The notes under the pieces: generated by a model | What the model was told of the DNA's origin: nothing | Databases searched by the model: none | The model's input: only the letters and a program-made list of their open reading frames with translations | Origin: Beaufortia kweichowensis | Taxonomy: Eukaryota; Chordata; Actinopteri; Cypriniformes; Gastromyzontidae | Length of the DNA: 64,000 nucleotides | Direction: 5' to 3' | NCBI GenBank assembly: GCA_019155185.1 | Contig: CM032795.1 | Location: 18,207,795 to 18,271,794, forward strand | Translations under genes and position numbers: made by a program | Shown here: one piece after another, positions 39,240-51,576 of the stretch | Layout of the letters: every line of letters begins with the position of its first letter | Position numbering within the stretch: position 1 is the stretch's first letter

Positions 39240-39471
39240 CTAGCAAAGTTAACCAGATCTTCCACCCGGCATGCACGTATAGAACACATGAACCCGTCCC
39301 GCGCTCTGCGCACGCGCAGAGTATGTTGCACGCATGCGCAAACCGAGCTGTAAACAATGCGACCCTTCCAGAGCGTCCAAACGATTCACTTTCATACAGA
39401 TATTTAATTTATCGCACACGCACATCTGCTCCTTCACATCACACATGGCATCACCGTTCAGCTGATAGATG
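39240..39471 (+). promoter_or_regulatory. ankle2 promoter with NRF1-type sites and non-coding first exon
   Basis: A CpG-rich patch holds the palindromic NRF1-like TGCGCACGCGCA at 39307-39318 and a second CGCATGCGCA at 39331-39340. The following exon ends at a strong donor, GATAGATG|GTAAGT, at 39471. An ATG at the very end of that exon would lead into a short frame that stops soon after the splice, so it is not the ankle2 start. Confidence 0.5.
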
Positions 39472-39982
39472 GTAAGTGCCGCAGAAACGACGGATGACAT
39501 TTTCGTCACGTTTTCTTTTGACATTTGCCATCATCATTAATTACGACCGTGTAAGATCAAACAGACAAAACACTACCATGGATGATAGTTTGGGCGTGAC
39601 ACGTAAACTTTTTAATGTCGTAAATGAGAATGTGGAGTAAATTTGGATGAGTTTACCGGTGCCACGATTCATGCACTTCATGTTTTTAAACAATGCCAAG
39701 GAGATGTTGGATTGACGTTGTCAATCAAACCGCTCTGATGACGCGTCGGGACGTCACGCGGTATTTCATGACGATGTAGGAAGTAAATTATGTATCAGAA
39801 GCATCATGATTTTAGGCCAGGACCATGTATGTATGTCATACTATCAAGATCCCGCCCACATCCCATTCCTTTATAGATCCTTTATTGCATTTATGCATTT
39901 ACTCCACTTATTGTAACCGAATCCTGATTTTCCACAAATGTGTGGTCTGTGTGTCCCATTAGGTAGCCGTAGCAGCAGAAGC

Positions 39983-42900
39983 ATGGACGCCGTCCTGAGC
40001 AGGTTGAAAGGTCTTAGTGCCGATGAGCTGAGGGAGGAGATCCTTAAAGCCAACCTGAAGTGTGGCCCCATCACTGCCACCACTAGAGCCGTATTTGAGC
40101 GCAAGCTGGCCAGGTCTTTACTGGAGAGAGCTGGAGTTACCGAACCTGACAGCAATGGAGCCTCCGTGGAGACGGGCAACTCTCCAGCCAAACAGCCACC
40201 TGGTGCCACATCGGCAGCCTCGGATCAGGACGGGGATTTTGGGTACGCTTTGGGTCTTAACCCACCGGAGGAGGAGGCTCTGAGTGGAACGGTGTGTTCA
40301 TCTAATGTGGAGAACTCTCAGACTCCCTCAAAAACTGCACAGACCTCACCCACCTTTTTTTACGGAGTGTGTCCGTTATGGGAGGATGTGCTGGCGAGGA
40401 ATGGTAAGGATATGTTTAGCCTTGACAACAACACAGTGAAAGATAGATTTATAGTTTTGTTTGCTAGATGCTTTGATCCCAGGAGACTTACAAGTGCTTT
40501 AAGGCATAAAGTTTGTCAGTTGTGTGTTTTTATATGAATCATACACAAAACCTTGCCGTTACCAGGAGTGTTAACATTTTATGGTGATTAATAAAAACAT
40601 TTTTCTTTTGTGAAATGTTTACTAATAAGTGCTGTGGTAGTATAATGTATGAACAAAAATAGAAACACCATGAAAGTGAATATACAGTATTCAGTATATA
40701 CAGTTCATATATAGTATTTATTAATTAAATAATACCACTACGATACTTATTGGTACTATTTTAACTTTAAAATTACAGAGATGTATACATGTAATTTGAT
40801 GATAAAAAAGATTGATAGGCAGTCTTGTGAAACCGTTCCTTCTTTTTCTTTGTTTCTATAGAGAGAGCCCATGTATATACAGATAAGAAAGAAGCTTTGC
40901 AGGCTGTTAAAATGATGAAAGGGGCTCGATTTAAAGCTTTCTCCAATCGTGAGGATGCTGAAAAGTTTGCAAAAGGCATTTGTGACTACTACCCTTCACC
41001 TAGTAAAAGCACTCTGTGTGTTTCTCCCGTCAAACCCGGCCTGGTGTTTGGTAAAGGTGAGTCTTCACTATTTTAAATGTAAAGCACATTTGATACTGTA
41101 AATTGTAATAAAACAAACACATGATTCACCTTGAACTTTTTTATTCTCAAACAGACAACACGTCTTTCATAGAGTCAGACACAATCAACAGGGAGAAAGC
41201 AAACAGTTTCAAGAGCCCTCGGACGCAAGACTTGACGGCTAAGCTGAGGAAAGCTGTGGAAAAGGGAGATGAGATGACCTTTTCTGAGCTTATCTGGAGC
41301 AATCCTCGATACCTCATCGGGTCTGGAGATAACCCTACTGTAGTCCAGGTGAGACCAGAACCTGCTTGATAGGAGCATTTTGCTAAAGATTTTATTAACA
41401 TATAAAGATCAGATTGCACAGACTTTTATATACTGTTTGTTTTCTGTAATGTCTCTTTGCATCTTTTCCAAATCACTGTGACATAAATCCAGTTGCGGAC
41501 TGTTATGTCACAAAAATTGTTCATGCTTATATAGTCTGTTATTTAATGTCCTTCCACTCATTTTTGTTGTTGCTGTGTGTCTGCAGGAGGGTTGCAGGTA
41601 TAATGTCATGCATGTGGCCGCTAGGGAAAACCAGCCGGGAATCGTCCAGCTCCTGTTGGACACTCTGGAGAACCCAGATTTCATGCGACTCATGTACCCG
41701 GATGACCCGGACAGCATGCTGCAGAAACGCATCCGGTATATTGTGGACCTGTATCTCAATACGCCAGACAAAGCTGTAAGTGAGCTTGGATAAAATGATG
41801 TCTAGAAAGGCTGCTTGCTAGATTTTGTGACTGAGCTAATATACAAGCAGGTTAAACCGGTGTAATTTATAGGGGTTCGAGACGCCTCTCCACTTTGCTT
41901 GTAAGTTTGGCTGCCCAGATGTGGTGAATATACTCTGTTCTCATCCCGACATCGACAAACACTGCAAGAATAAGTACAACCAGAAGCCGTCTGAGGTATG
42001 TCAACCCCAATATATTTGCTTTTGTCAAGACTTTGTCATATATTACTGCTGAATTATCAATTATCTGTTCAATTTTCCTCCTGTTTAGGTTGTCTGTGAA
42101 AGAATGAAAGAAAAGGGTAAAAGTCAAGAGATAAAGCAGAAGATAAATGAATATTTAGAAGGTAAGCAAACTGTAAATCTTAAAATATTTTCTGTAATAA
42201 TTACTCAAGTACAAATAAGAGTTATTGCATATTCTTACAGTAAATTCTGATCACAGATCGATTATACATACCGTTATTAAGAGCCACTGATAACTCCTCT
42301 CAACCTGTGATTGGTGCTCCTTGGTCACCTGAGCCAATGGAAAGCCTGTCGCCACGGTTACCCAGAAGCCCAAAAGATCCAGTTATGGCAGTAAGGGCCT
42401 TTGCTGGGCCTTTAAGTCCATCTAAAGTGAGTCTAAAGTCTTGGTCAAATATTTCAACAGATATTCAATGATAGTCAAATATTGTCATTATAGGGAATTA
42501 AAAATGTAAAAAATTGTGTTTTATAGGCTGATGAGTTCAGACGGGCGTGGAAGACTCCTCCCAGGGAACGAGCAGATCATATTCATAACATTTTAAAGTC
42601 AGACCCGGACCGTGGTGCAGAAAGAGTTGGACGGTTAGTGTTATGATTATAGAAAGCTGGAAAAAATGTACATTATTATGTGCTTATATTTAGTTTGTTT
42701 GAGGAAATGTAAATGATTTAATACAAACTTTAGAAGTCGTTAATGTTTAATGAAAACCCTGTTTACTTGTGCAGAGATCTGGCCCATAAGCTCGGTCACT
42801 CCTGGGCAGAATACTGGGATTTCCTGGATAGTTTTGTGGACCTGTCATCTGCTGAAGGCCTGAAATCACTTGAAGAATACCTCAGTAAAAAAGATTTCAG

Positions 42901-45257
42901 GGAACATGCTCACCAGGACGCCGGAGAAAATGAGACTAGCAACAGGTTTAAAACCCCATCACCAGGTTAGTGCAAAAAGAAGATATTTTGAGAAATGTGA
43001 GAAATTTAGTGTTGAGTCATACAGGTTTGCAATGACATGAGGGTGATAAGGTAATGAAAGACACTATCCCTTTAACAAGGTTTCTTGCATTTAGTTTTGC
43101 ATGTCCATTTTTCCTTTTCTGACACTCTGATATTCATGACCTGTTGTAATTTCTTAATAGGGGAAGGTTTGTGAGGTTTATGTGTAAGATTAGCTTTTCC
43201 ATGATATGCTTCTACATTTCAGGTAAACTGAAGAAGTTCTGTAACTCCATCTCCGTGGGAGCATTTCTGGACGAGGGTGATGACATCAGTCTAGAAGAGA
43301 TCAAAAACAGGCAGAACGCAGCCCTCACCAGCATCTCTTCTGTCTGCTCCAAAGACGGTCTGCAGGGGGCGGCAGGGGGAATTGAGTTTCACATCCTTCC
43401 TGTCTCCCACAGCGCTGATCTCATAGAGGCGGCGGCGGAGCAGGATCTGCTGCTCTCTGACAAACCCTTAATCTCCAGCAGTAAAAACGGCCTGTGTGAG
43501 CAGGGCCATGGAGACAGGACTCCAAACGGGGACAAAATGTCCCCTCGTATCTGCGGTGCCTCCAATTCCTGTATGCTGTCACCCATCTCAAACCTAATGG
43601 CAGAGTTTGAGAGAATGTCCCTGCACGATGATCTAGACAGGACCAACAGGGAGAGGAGGAGGAGCGGGGGGAAGCGTCACAGAGACGCCCAGTCCACAGA
43701 ACTCATGACAGGGTTGGGTCGTCTCTCGTTGTCTTCTGAAGAGGACTCTGTTTTTGACAAAAGCAGGACGTCTGTCTTGCGAGCAGTGGAGAAGGATGAA
43801 GTGGAGATGAGAAATGAAGATGCGAGGTCCAGTGCGAGTTCGGATGAATACTTTCTGGCCAGTGAGAGGCTAGAACTTCTAAACCAACGGATTGTAGAGT
43901 CACCGGGGGGACAACGCACTGTCTGCGCCAGATCAAAGTCATGGGATCATGGATGTAGAGACCTCAGTTCCTCAAGTTCCTCCAGCTCCTACAGATCTCT
44001 AGATAGCTCTCAGGAGTTCATACTGAGGACTCCTCCCAGAGCGACGAAAAGACTTTTCATCGAAGGGTGAGAGAGACTTCTGTTTATCTCTCTGATACTT
44101 AAAAATGTTAACAAATACAACTTTTGTCTTTAAATATGTTTATGTATTATTATTTTCATCCAGTTGTTGACTGGATGTGTGACTGGAAAGTCACGAGAAT
44201 TGATTGCATAACTACCATGTTCTGTTCGGAACAACTGTTATACATAAATGTGCTGGTTTATTTTTATTGCATTGTGTGACCTCATCTTTCCCAGAGATTC
44301 GCCCACTAAGTTGGACAGGGAGGTTTTGTTGGCTTTAGAAGCCGCAGACATCGACTCTTTGAAGTATCCCAGCATTCACAAATGGAAGAGCTCAGTGCAG
44401 ACATACTCGCAGTTAGAAATGCAAAGGTAAGTATCCGTTTAACACACGTTTACCAAGTTTCCATAGACCATAAATTAGGCTTTTATACCTTGTATAAAAT
44501 GTATATCGCTAGTTATAAATCTTGGCACCAAAAATATTTACATGACTAATTTAGTATTTCAGACCGTATTGTTTATATTCCTTTAAGATGTTCAAAAACA
44601 TATTTTTAAGAGCAAGAAAAATGTTATCCAACACGTCGGTTTTCTAAATGTAAGTGTTTTAATTCTTGTGTGGTGTTTAGGTCTGTTGGATCCTTTTCTG
44701 TTGTTTAATAAAAGAGAAGTTATGTGAGAATTCACAAAAATCACTTTGTGATTTAACAGAGGCATATAGCAAATATTTTTTATATATATTGTTGCTTGTA
44801 ATTGGGATAAAGTAAACATCTATTCTATAATCATGCGTTTTTACATGAATTCTTATGGCTTTCTTATATTGATTCGAAAACCGAAACAATCCTGTAGGTC
44901 TACTAGACCTGCGAATATTAGCTGAAGTAACCAAAACATAAAAACCACACAAAGGTTATAGAAACATCTATGTTTAGTAAAAGCTCTTTGTTTCGCTATA
45001 TTTACAGCTGGCAGACACCTGCTGTGTGCAGAAGTCATTTCAGGGCTCATTCTGTAACTCCTGGATCACCGGTGAGCAGTTTTATGTCCCCCGCCGGCCG
45101 TTTCAGCCCAGCCCGTCACATGGGTTCTCCAGACTTCTGCAGCCCTGGACGCTACAGCCCGGCACACTCCAGCTACAGCCCCGCCCATTCAAACTATAGC
45201 CCTGTGAGCTACATCCAACGCATCCGTCTTAAACATTTCAGCGACGCCCCCATTTAA
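39983..45257 (+). CDS. ankle2: ankle2, ankyrin repeat and LEM domain protein 2
   Basis: Twelve coding exons, 39983-40403, 40862-41056, 41155-41348, 41587-41775, 41873-41995, 42089-42161, 42257-42426, 42527-42633, 42775-42965, 43223-44066, 44295-44426 and 45008-45257, join in frame into 962 residues (human 938). Residues 1-50 are a LEM domain (GLSADELREEILKANLKCGP). Residues about 140-190 are the small viroplasmin/RNase H1 N-terminal-like fold (YTDKKEALQAVKMMKGARFK). Ankyrin repeats follow at about 230-360 (YNVMHVAARENQPGIVQLLL, then TPLHFACKFG). A disordered C-terminal half ends in YSPAHS repeats. ANKLE2 acts at the ER and inner nuclear membrane and, with PP2A and against VRK1, promotes dephosphorylation of BAF so that the nuclear envelope can reform after mitosis. 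The N-terminal transmembrane segment of the human protein is absent from this model; the first in-frame ATG lies at the LEM domain. An AATAAA is at 45972. Confidence 0.93.
43014..43076. repeat. fragment of a common cyprinid dispersed element
   Basis: The string (A)GTCATACAGGTTTGCAATGA, then CATGAGGGTGA and CTATCCCTTTAA, is characteristic of an abundant dispersed element in cyprinid genomes as I recall it. This copy is short and lies in an ankle2 intron. Confidence 0.5.
45151..45206 (+). repeat. short coding tandem repeat in the ankle2 tail
   Basis: Three tandem units encode YSPAHS-SYSPAHS-NYSPV in the last ankle2 exon. An earlier FSPARH/RYSP context is similar, and human ANKLE2 has related RYSPVHG sequence, so this is local expansion of an existing Ser-Pro motif. 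Confidence 0.8.
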
Positions 45258-47570
45258 CAAACGCTCCCCTTCCTGGCCAGCTTCAACTTGAATTTCTACC
45301 AATTGATAACTAAATCCAGCATAGGCTGTGAGATCTGAATCAGCTCAAACTGAACTCATGTGCTGCAGGATCTTCAGTTTGTATGCTTGTAGGTTCTAGC
45401 ATAAACACAACTCTGATAATATGCACATCTCCCAGGGGTTCCTGAATCTTGACATGTATATTTGGTTCTCCTGTGTATGACACCCAGTGTGTTGATCTGT
45501 GATGGTCATATAGACTTTTCTAATACTTTTGTTTTGTATTTTCCTGATCTTTGTGTGTGCGTATGTATGTTTGGGAAATTTCTCTGTGGATTTACAAAGC
45601 TGTCGTTAATACAAACTAAAAGTAACTTAAATTGGGTGGAAAGATACGTCAACATAGACAGTAACCCACAGCTAAATTAATTCATTTAGTAGTAAATTAT
45701 TGAATTATTTTTGTTAATTGTCAGTAGCACAAAAAATACTCATTTTCAGTGGGTATTTAATTGTTTTTAAGGAAGAAAGTCAATCGACTGCCAGGGTTTG
45801 TTTTTATTCTTTAATTGGGAAACTGCCTTAAATTTCTGAAAAGAATGACCAAGTGAAATTTTAATATTCATTTATGCATTGTTAATAGCAGCCTTATGTA
45901 TTGGGATAAAATATAAAAGAGGTCTATAAAGGAAAGAATGTGACATATTCCCCTTTTTATTTGTTTAATTCAATAAATGTTATAATAATTTCTAATTACA
46001 TATTTGTTTTGCACTTTTGTTTTTTTATGGAGTTTGATGTCGTTCATTATGATGAGATGAGAGTATCAGTGTAATGTTAGCTGTGCCACATCTAAACACA
46101 TGGAAAATGATTGATAATGTGGGTGGTAAGTCGGTACCGACTTGTTGCGTAAATGTGAAAATAGCTGTAAGATCAACGTGATAATGGATCAAGAGTGTTG
46201 TAAACGAAACATATTCTTAAAGAGCATCGTCTCTCAGCACATAATTCATGTCAAATTGTGTCAAAGTCATTCTCTAATTTGCTTTTAAAATCGATTTATA
46301 AACAGGATGTCAAACTCAATACTTTGATAGAAATGAGACTGATGTTCTCTAGAACATCCATCATGGTACTTTAATGCAGAATTTGTTTTTCAGTATAGTG
46401 CTGGCGTGTTAATCTTTGATTTGTAAAGCTTTAGTGCCTTTATTATAGTCTGGTTGGAAGGGCCTGTGGACCCCGGTGTCGGAATACACTGGCCATACGA
46501 TTAATAAACCTTTTCCCTCTGTTTCCCCGTGTAAGATCCAGTAGCATTGGCATATGCAGTGTCCGAATACCTCTTAAATAAGATTGTAAGAGAAGAAAAA
46601 CGGTTTACGGTTTAGTTTTTTTGCTAGTGTTGTATCAATGCCAGCCTTACTTTTTGTTAAATAATGCGTTGTAGTGCTGACACTGGTGTAATGAAAATGA
46701 GTTGCTGTTTATTGTTGACAACTGAAATATTTTAGTTTTCTTGGCGTTTATTATGCATGCATTTCTAGTTCCATTTTATTACAGTATATGTCAAAGGAAA
46801 GTATTTGATGTTCTGTTGACGAACGAATAAATAAAATGCACAGTCTTGTAAATGTACTGTACTGTACTTTCTCTTACTGTAAAAGATATCTGTAGAAGAA
46901 TTTAATTAATGAACAAAAAACAGACATGGTGGTTTATGTAACTAGTCTGGCAACAAACTTTAATTGAAACTTGAAATGAAAAAAATTCCAAGTGCACAAA
47001 CAACTTGCAAACATTAACAGATTCATCTTCAACCTCCAGGCAAAATGTTTACATTTTCTTTAAAACGTTCAGATAATTCCAAGTAAACAGCGTTTGAGAC
47101 ATCAACTGCAACAGATGCCGCAGCAAGGCTTTCAGACGTCTACATAAAGCTCCTGGTCAAGTACACTTGCTGGTTAATGCATCTTCCCATCACGGTTACA
47201 GATGATACATCATGGCACAGGAGTGTTCATGTCAAGAAGAAGAAATATCAATATCCCTTCAACTTGATTAAAAAAAATACAAAATAACAACACTTAAGAC
47301 ACTTATGGACAACTGATCTCCATATTAACCAGATGATAGAATGCAAAATGAAATTTTCCCAGTCATGTTCTCCTAAATTGCAGTGATGTATGTTTATTAA
47401 TAAGCAATAATTTGGCAAGAAAGTCCTTCAAAATCACATTCCATAATTCCATTTCTGGAATTTTGTGCAAAAATATGAATAATTAAATGTTTAAGAAGAA
47501 CATTTTGAGAAATTCTGACACTTTGCAACTCTAACATCTGTCCATCCACTTTATTTTAAGATTAAGAAGG
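45258..47570. other. convergent 3' ends of ankle2 (+) and pgam5 (-)
   Basis: Plus-strand AATAAA signals at 45972-45977 and 46826-46835 can end ankle2. A minus-strand signal (TTTATT at 47393-47398) can end pgam5. No other gene is visible. Confidence 0.5.
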
Positions 47571-49722
47571 TCATGTCCGGGTGAGTTTATCTGGAGGCAT
47601 GAAGCCAGAGTCTCCCAGAGTTCTGAGAGACACTCGACCGCTGGGACGAATCGTGAGCCAGGTGATGCTGCCATTGTTCAGGCCTATCCTCAGCCAACCC
47701 TCCGGAGGAAACTGCAAAGCCCTGAGACAAACATATTCAAGTTACAATCACTATACTTGGGCCTCATTGACGTCCATTGTATGGACACAAAACCACTGAG
47801 GTATTTCTCAAAATATCTTCTTCTGAGTTCTACAAGAAGAAAGAGTCATATGACAATTTTTTTTTTGGGATGAACTATCCTGGATAAAAGTCCCTTTTGC
47901 ACAGTACTCTACATAAGGTACAAAGTAACAAAAGCATACTTAAAATCACAGTTTTAGGACTGTTTATAGGCAGAAACAGGGAAAAATGCAAGTGAACACA
48001 AACCTGCAAACAAAATAGCGGATGACATTTGCATGACAGACGATAATCTCATAGCTGTCCTCCGTCTGCTTGGGGTCAGCTCGGTGGATGTACCGACGGA
48101 ACGCCGCCTCGATCCGTGCACCATCCTCATGGTACTGCTGAAACCAGCATAAGACATTCACAACCATCCATGTGAGGAAAACCAAAAACAAGAATTATGA
48201 CTTTTTATTACTTCAGCATTATGGTCGTGACATTTTCAGTCAAAACCTGAAATACAAATTCTCACAATTTGAAAGATCTGAGCTATCAGTATGGTATAAC
48301 CTTTGATAAAACCTGATTTGTTTCATGGTAAGACTGACATTTGCATGGAATTGCTTTTATATAGATGTTAGTGTTTGCACTGACCACAGCCTCGGGTTTC
48401 CAGTGAGTGACAGGTGGCACTGGCTCGATGGGCGCACCCTCTCGCAGTAAATCACAGCTTATAAGCTCCACCCCTAAAACACATACAAACAAATCAAATA
48501 AGCCTTTCTTTTTATTTTAATTATACTTTACATTTATAAAGTGCATTTATCATTTGGATTTGGCATAAGTATTTCAAGTTGATAACTCTTCAACTGCTTA
48601 AAAGTCTCATGTTAGTTAACCTCTTCTGAATGAGACTGTACCTGGTAAGTGTTTGCTGATGATGTTGGCCGTCTCTTTAGCTCTGGTCATGGAGGAGTGT
48701 ACAAGCACATCATATTTCAGTCCCAAGGCTGATAATCTCTGTCCTGTAAATTCAGCCTGTTCACGCCCTGCAGCAAAGAAAGAAACCAACAAGTACATTG
48801 ATGCACTGCTTGATTTAAGTTTGGGGAAGCTATTGATCTAGTAATGGTTAATAATCTGCTGTTTCAGATAATATAAGATAATAAAACAGTACCTAAAGGA
48901 GTAAGGATCCTTTCTTTGTCTCCATTCCCACTGAGGTTGTACTGAGAGTGTCGGATGAGGAAGATGTGTCGTGTGGCTTTGGGTTTGTGGTTCTCCACGT
49001 CTGGACTTCCGTTGTCACCAGCGCTTTCCTTTCTTCTCCCATTCACCATGGAGGATGGGTCACGTCTGTAAAAAATACAATACTGTTCAATCCAACTGTA
49101 ATGCATGTAGTAATGTTCATTACGGACATTTTTTTTATATCAAAACTCAATAATTAATTACAGTTTCAGATACAGAACACAGATGAGTCATCTTTTACAA
49201 GGTGAAAAATATGTTACCAGTTTCAATCATCAGAACAATTCTAATAGATTTAATGGTTTTAATGGGAAGTGTATTTGTTTTAATTGAAACTATAACGGTC
49301 TCTGTGAGTCTCTACTGGTAATGTGTTGGTGGGATGTTATCTGGTAGATGGGAAGAATCAGAACTGGAATGAGACCCCCAACACACACATAAATTAATTT
49401 TGTAATGGTTAATGGTAAACAGCTGAAGGTTTGGAATAGAAATGATTAGATTTCTATTACTTTTTTCAGCAGTCAAAAAGCTAAAAATACATTATTAAAC
49501 CATAATTTAATCCAATATTGCTTACTTGTCCCAATTATTATCCCAACCGTTCACACTGGGCCATGTCGGAGGCTGTGCTGCATTCACGACAGCAGAAGTC
49601 TGTCTGAACCGGTAGCGCTCTCCAAAAAACCCTTGTGTGTCTGCCGCGACCGCCGCGCACACCAGCACCGCAGATCCGCCAGCGAACCCGCACGCCAACC
49701 GGATCGCCCTCCGAAACGACAT
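47571..49722 (-). CDS. pgam5: pgam5, mitochondrial Ser/Thr/His protein phosphatase
   Basis: Six minus-strand exons, 49722-49526, 49065-48893, 48767-48642, 48473-48385, 48137-48004 and 47721-47571, join in frame into 289 residues, exactly the human length. Residues 1-28 (MSFRRAIRLACGFAGGSAVL and on) are the N-terminal membrane anchor that PARL cleaves in mammals. A WDNNWD motif near residue 62 matches the WDxNWD multimerisation motif. The phosphoglycerate-mutase-like fold follows with the catalytic FLIRHSQY, then LVHSSMTRAKET, LLREGAPIEP and the second histidine in CHANVIRYF. It ends MPPDKLTRT. PGAM5 dephosphorylates mitochondrial proteins such as FUNDC1 and DRP1 and takes part in mitophagy and stress signalling. 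The NxESGE KEAP1-binding motif of mammals is not conserved here (NGRRKESAGDN). It is head to head with poli, about 950 bases apart. Confidence 0.96.
47764..47880. repeat. fragment of a common cyprinid dispersed element in pgam5 intron 5
   Basis: The order TTGACGTCCATTGTATGGACA, TCTCAAAATATCTTCTTCTG, TTCTACAAGAAGAAAGAGTCATA and TTTTGGGATGAACTATCC follows the usual order of segments in an abundant teleost dispersed element. It is diverged and lacks coding capacity. The family identification is from memory. Confidence 0.5.
48215..48358. repeat. dispersed repeat family B, short copy in a pgam5 intron
   Basis: It holds the same two end blocks as 33844-34370 but without the 400-base centre. It therefore looks like an internally deleted derivative of the same family. 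Confidence 0.55.
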
Positions 49723-50673
49723 GATTTAAATGAATAGAAACTACCGGAGAAGTGCGACTGTGACGCACAACGACTCTGAGTGTTGGGAAACTTAAACCGC
49801 TTTCTTCTTTCAAACTACCTACAGCTTAATAATAACACGCCATGAACATGCAGTCATGACAAGTACGTATTGCTGTTTCCAAACCACGCGTGAAAACGTA
49901 TACAGATCTCAGAAATACAAGCTTTACAGTATAATCGGAACTTCCACTAGCGGAGTCACGACTAGATCAGTGAAAAACGAGATGCGAGTGTAATTGCCTA
50001 TCAAAATAAAAGTCTTTAAAATGAAAAATTATTTTATTAATTAAAAGTAATTAAACTAGCTAAAACTGTGTGTCTAATTAAACCAAATTTAATCGTTTTA
50101 TGAGTCGTTTAGACATATTTGATCTTATTGTCATCTAAATGTGTCTTTAATTAGAAAACTAAATTTTATTTAAAATAATATTTTTGAAATGGATTTCTTG
50201 AACTAAATAATGAATAAAAAGCAGCCAGTAAGATTCCAGCATAAATTCTTTCAGTTAGTTAAGACCTTAAAAAAGCTGGATGATAAAAATGGAGTATGAT
50301 TTTGACAAAAGGTGCTAAAATTTTTTGAAGATGCTAAAATATAACAGTGTTCATTTATGTTGGATGTTTTTAGTCACAACATGCCCTCAGTTACAATTGT
50401 GTCATTTCCTGGTTTTAATAAGTTTACAGCTATTTTAAAATGTGGGGAAAAATCTAAACAAAGTGTTTCCGAACTTTTGACTAATGCTGTATATTCTATA
50501 GAAACTATTATTCTGTATGCTGCTCCAGCCCTATAGGTGGCAGAGGTTGCCCATTTTCAGTGTGTTTATGTTTTGATGTTAGTGGCGACATGTTTTGCAG
50601 AGGTTGATTTAAAAAAAAACTGTTTCTGTAGTTTTATTTGTATGCGTTTGTGTTTGACCGTAGTATAGTAAAT
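49723..50673. promoter_or_regulatory. shared upstream region of pgam5 (-) and poli (+)
   Basis: The interval between two divergent start codons. The part next to pgam5 (49723-49990) is richer in CpG and probably holds its promoter. The part at about 50280-50510 (ending in TTTCCGAACTTTTGAC) resembles an eroded DNA-transposon fragment. No further gene is seen. Confidence 0.4.
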
Positions 50674-51102
50674 ATGGACACGGACGAGGAAAATGAAAAT
50701 GATTGGGATCGCAGCTTAGAGTCCGACATGCTGGAGACTGGTGGGTTCACGTGGACAGCTATTGCATGTCTGTTATCTCTATATAAATATGATCTAAGAG
50801 GATCGTATGAACTTTTTAGACAGTGTTTAAGCAAGATATCCATGTTAGATTTTATTTTGCAGTGTCGCAGTCAAGGCAGTTTTGTGGTGCTCCAATCTGT
50901 CTGACCATATTATGCCTTGTTTGTTGATTTTAGGAGGCAATGACAGGGTAACAGGCATGTCTCAGAGGATAATCTTGCACTTTGACCTGGACTGTTTCTA
51001 TGCACAAGTTGAGATGATCCGAAATCCAGCCCTTCGGAACAAACCTCTAGGTAAAAACCATTAAGAATTTGTGTAGTGTCATTAAAATATAGACATGTGC
51101 AT

Positions 51103-51402
51103 CAGGGTTGCCAGATGTTCGGAACAAAACCAGTGGCCAATGACCAGTCAAAACTATCCCAACGACCCCAGTCCACATACCAAAACACAAAATATTCTGC
51201 AGTCACTGTTATGTGCATAACACATAATTTATTATTGAAAATCACTGTATAATAGTAGTCATAAGCACAGCTTGCTTTCATAAATAACTTCATCCTACCC
51301 TAAGAATGATGGCTGATGAAAAATGCAAAATAAAAAACAACCCACAGCAACAATTTAAGAGTAACCTAATTCCACAGGTTATCTGCAGACTTGGCAACCC
51401 TG
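51103..51402. mobile_element. hAT-type miniature element in poli intron 2
   Basis: A 300-bp segment is bounded by perfect 11-bp inverted ends, CAGGGTTGCCA and TGGCAACCCTG. It is flanked by an 8-bp target duplication with one mismatch (ATGTGCAT at 51095-51102, ATGTGTAT at 51403-51410). Eight-base duplications are diagnostic of the hAT superfamily. There is no transposase frame. It ends about 78 bases before the eroded exon 3. Confidence 0.85.
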
Positions 51403-51480
51403 ATGTGTATTACATGTCATACAGTTACATTATGCATTGTAAGGCTTGTACCAATCTCTTCTATATCTATTTTCTCTTAG

Positions 51481-51576
51481 GCATGCATTGTGACTTGCAA
51501 TTATGGCTTGTGACAAAGTTGATGTCTACTGATATCTAGTGCTGGTTTCACTCATTACAGGCATACATAAAAAGGG
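51481..51576 (+). pseudogene. remnant of poli exon 3
   Basis: An intact acceptor (TTTCTCTTAG) at 51480 is followed by fragments that translate, in shifting frames, as IVTCNY, VTKLMSTD, then CTGGT and TCACTCATTACAGG (THYR). These occur in the order of the conserved pol iota sequence VTCNY...GVxKLM...QLVL...LTHYREM. At least four stretches are missing between them, and stop codons follow in every continuous reading. Confidence 0.65.
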
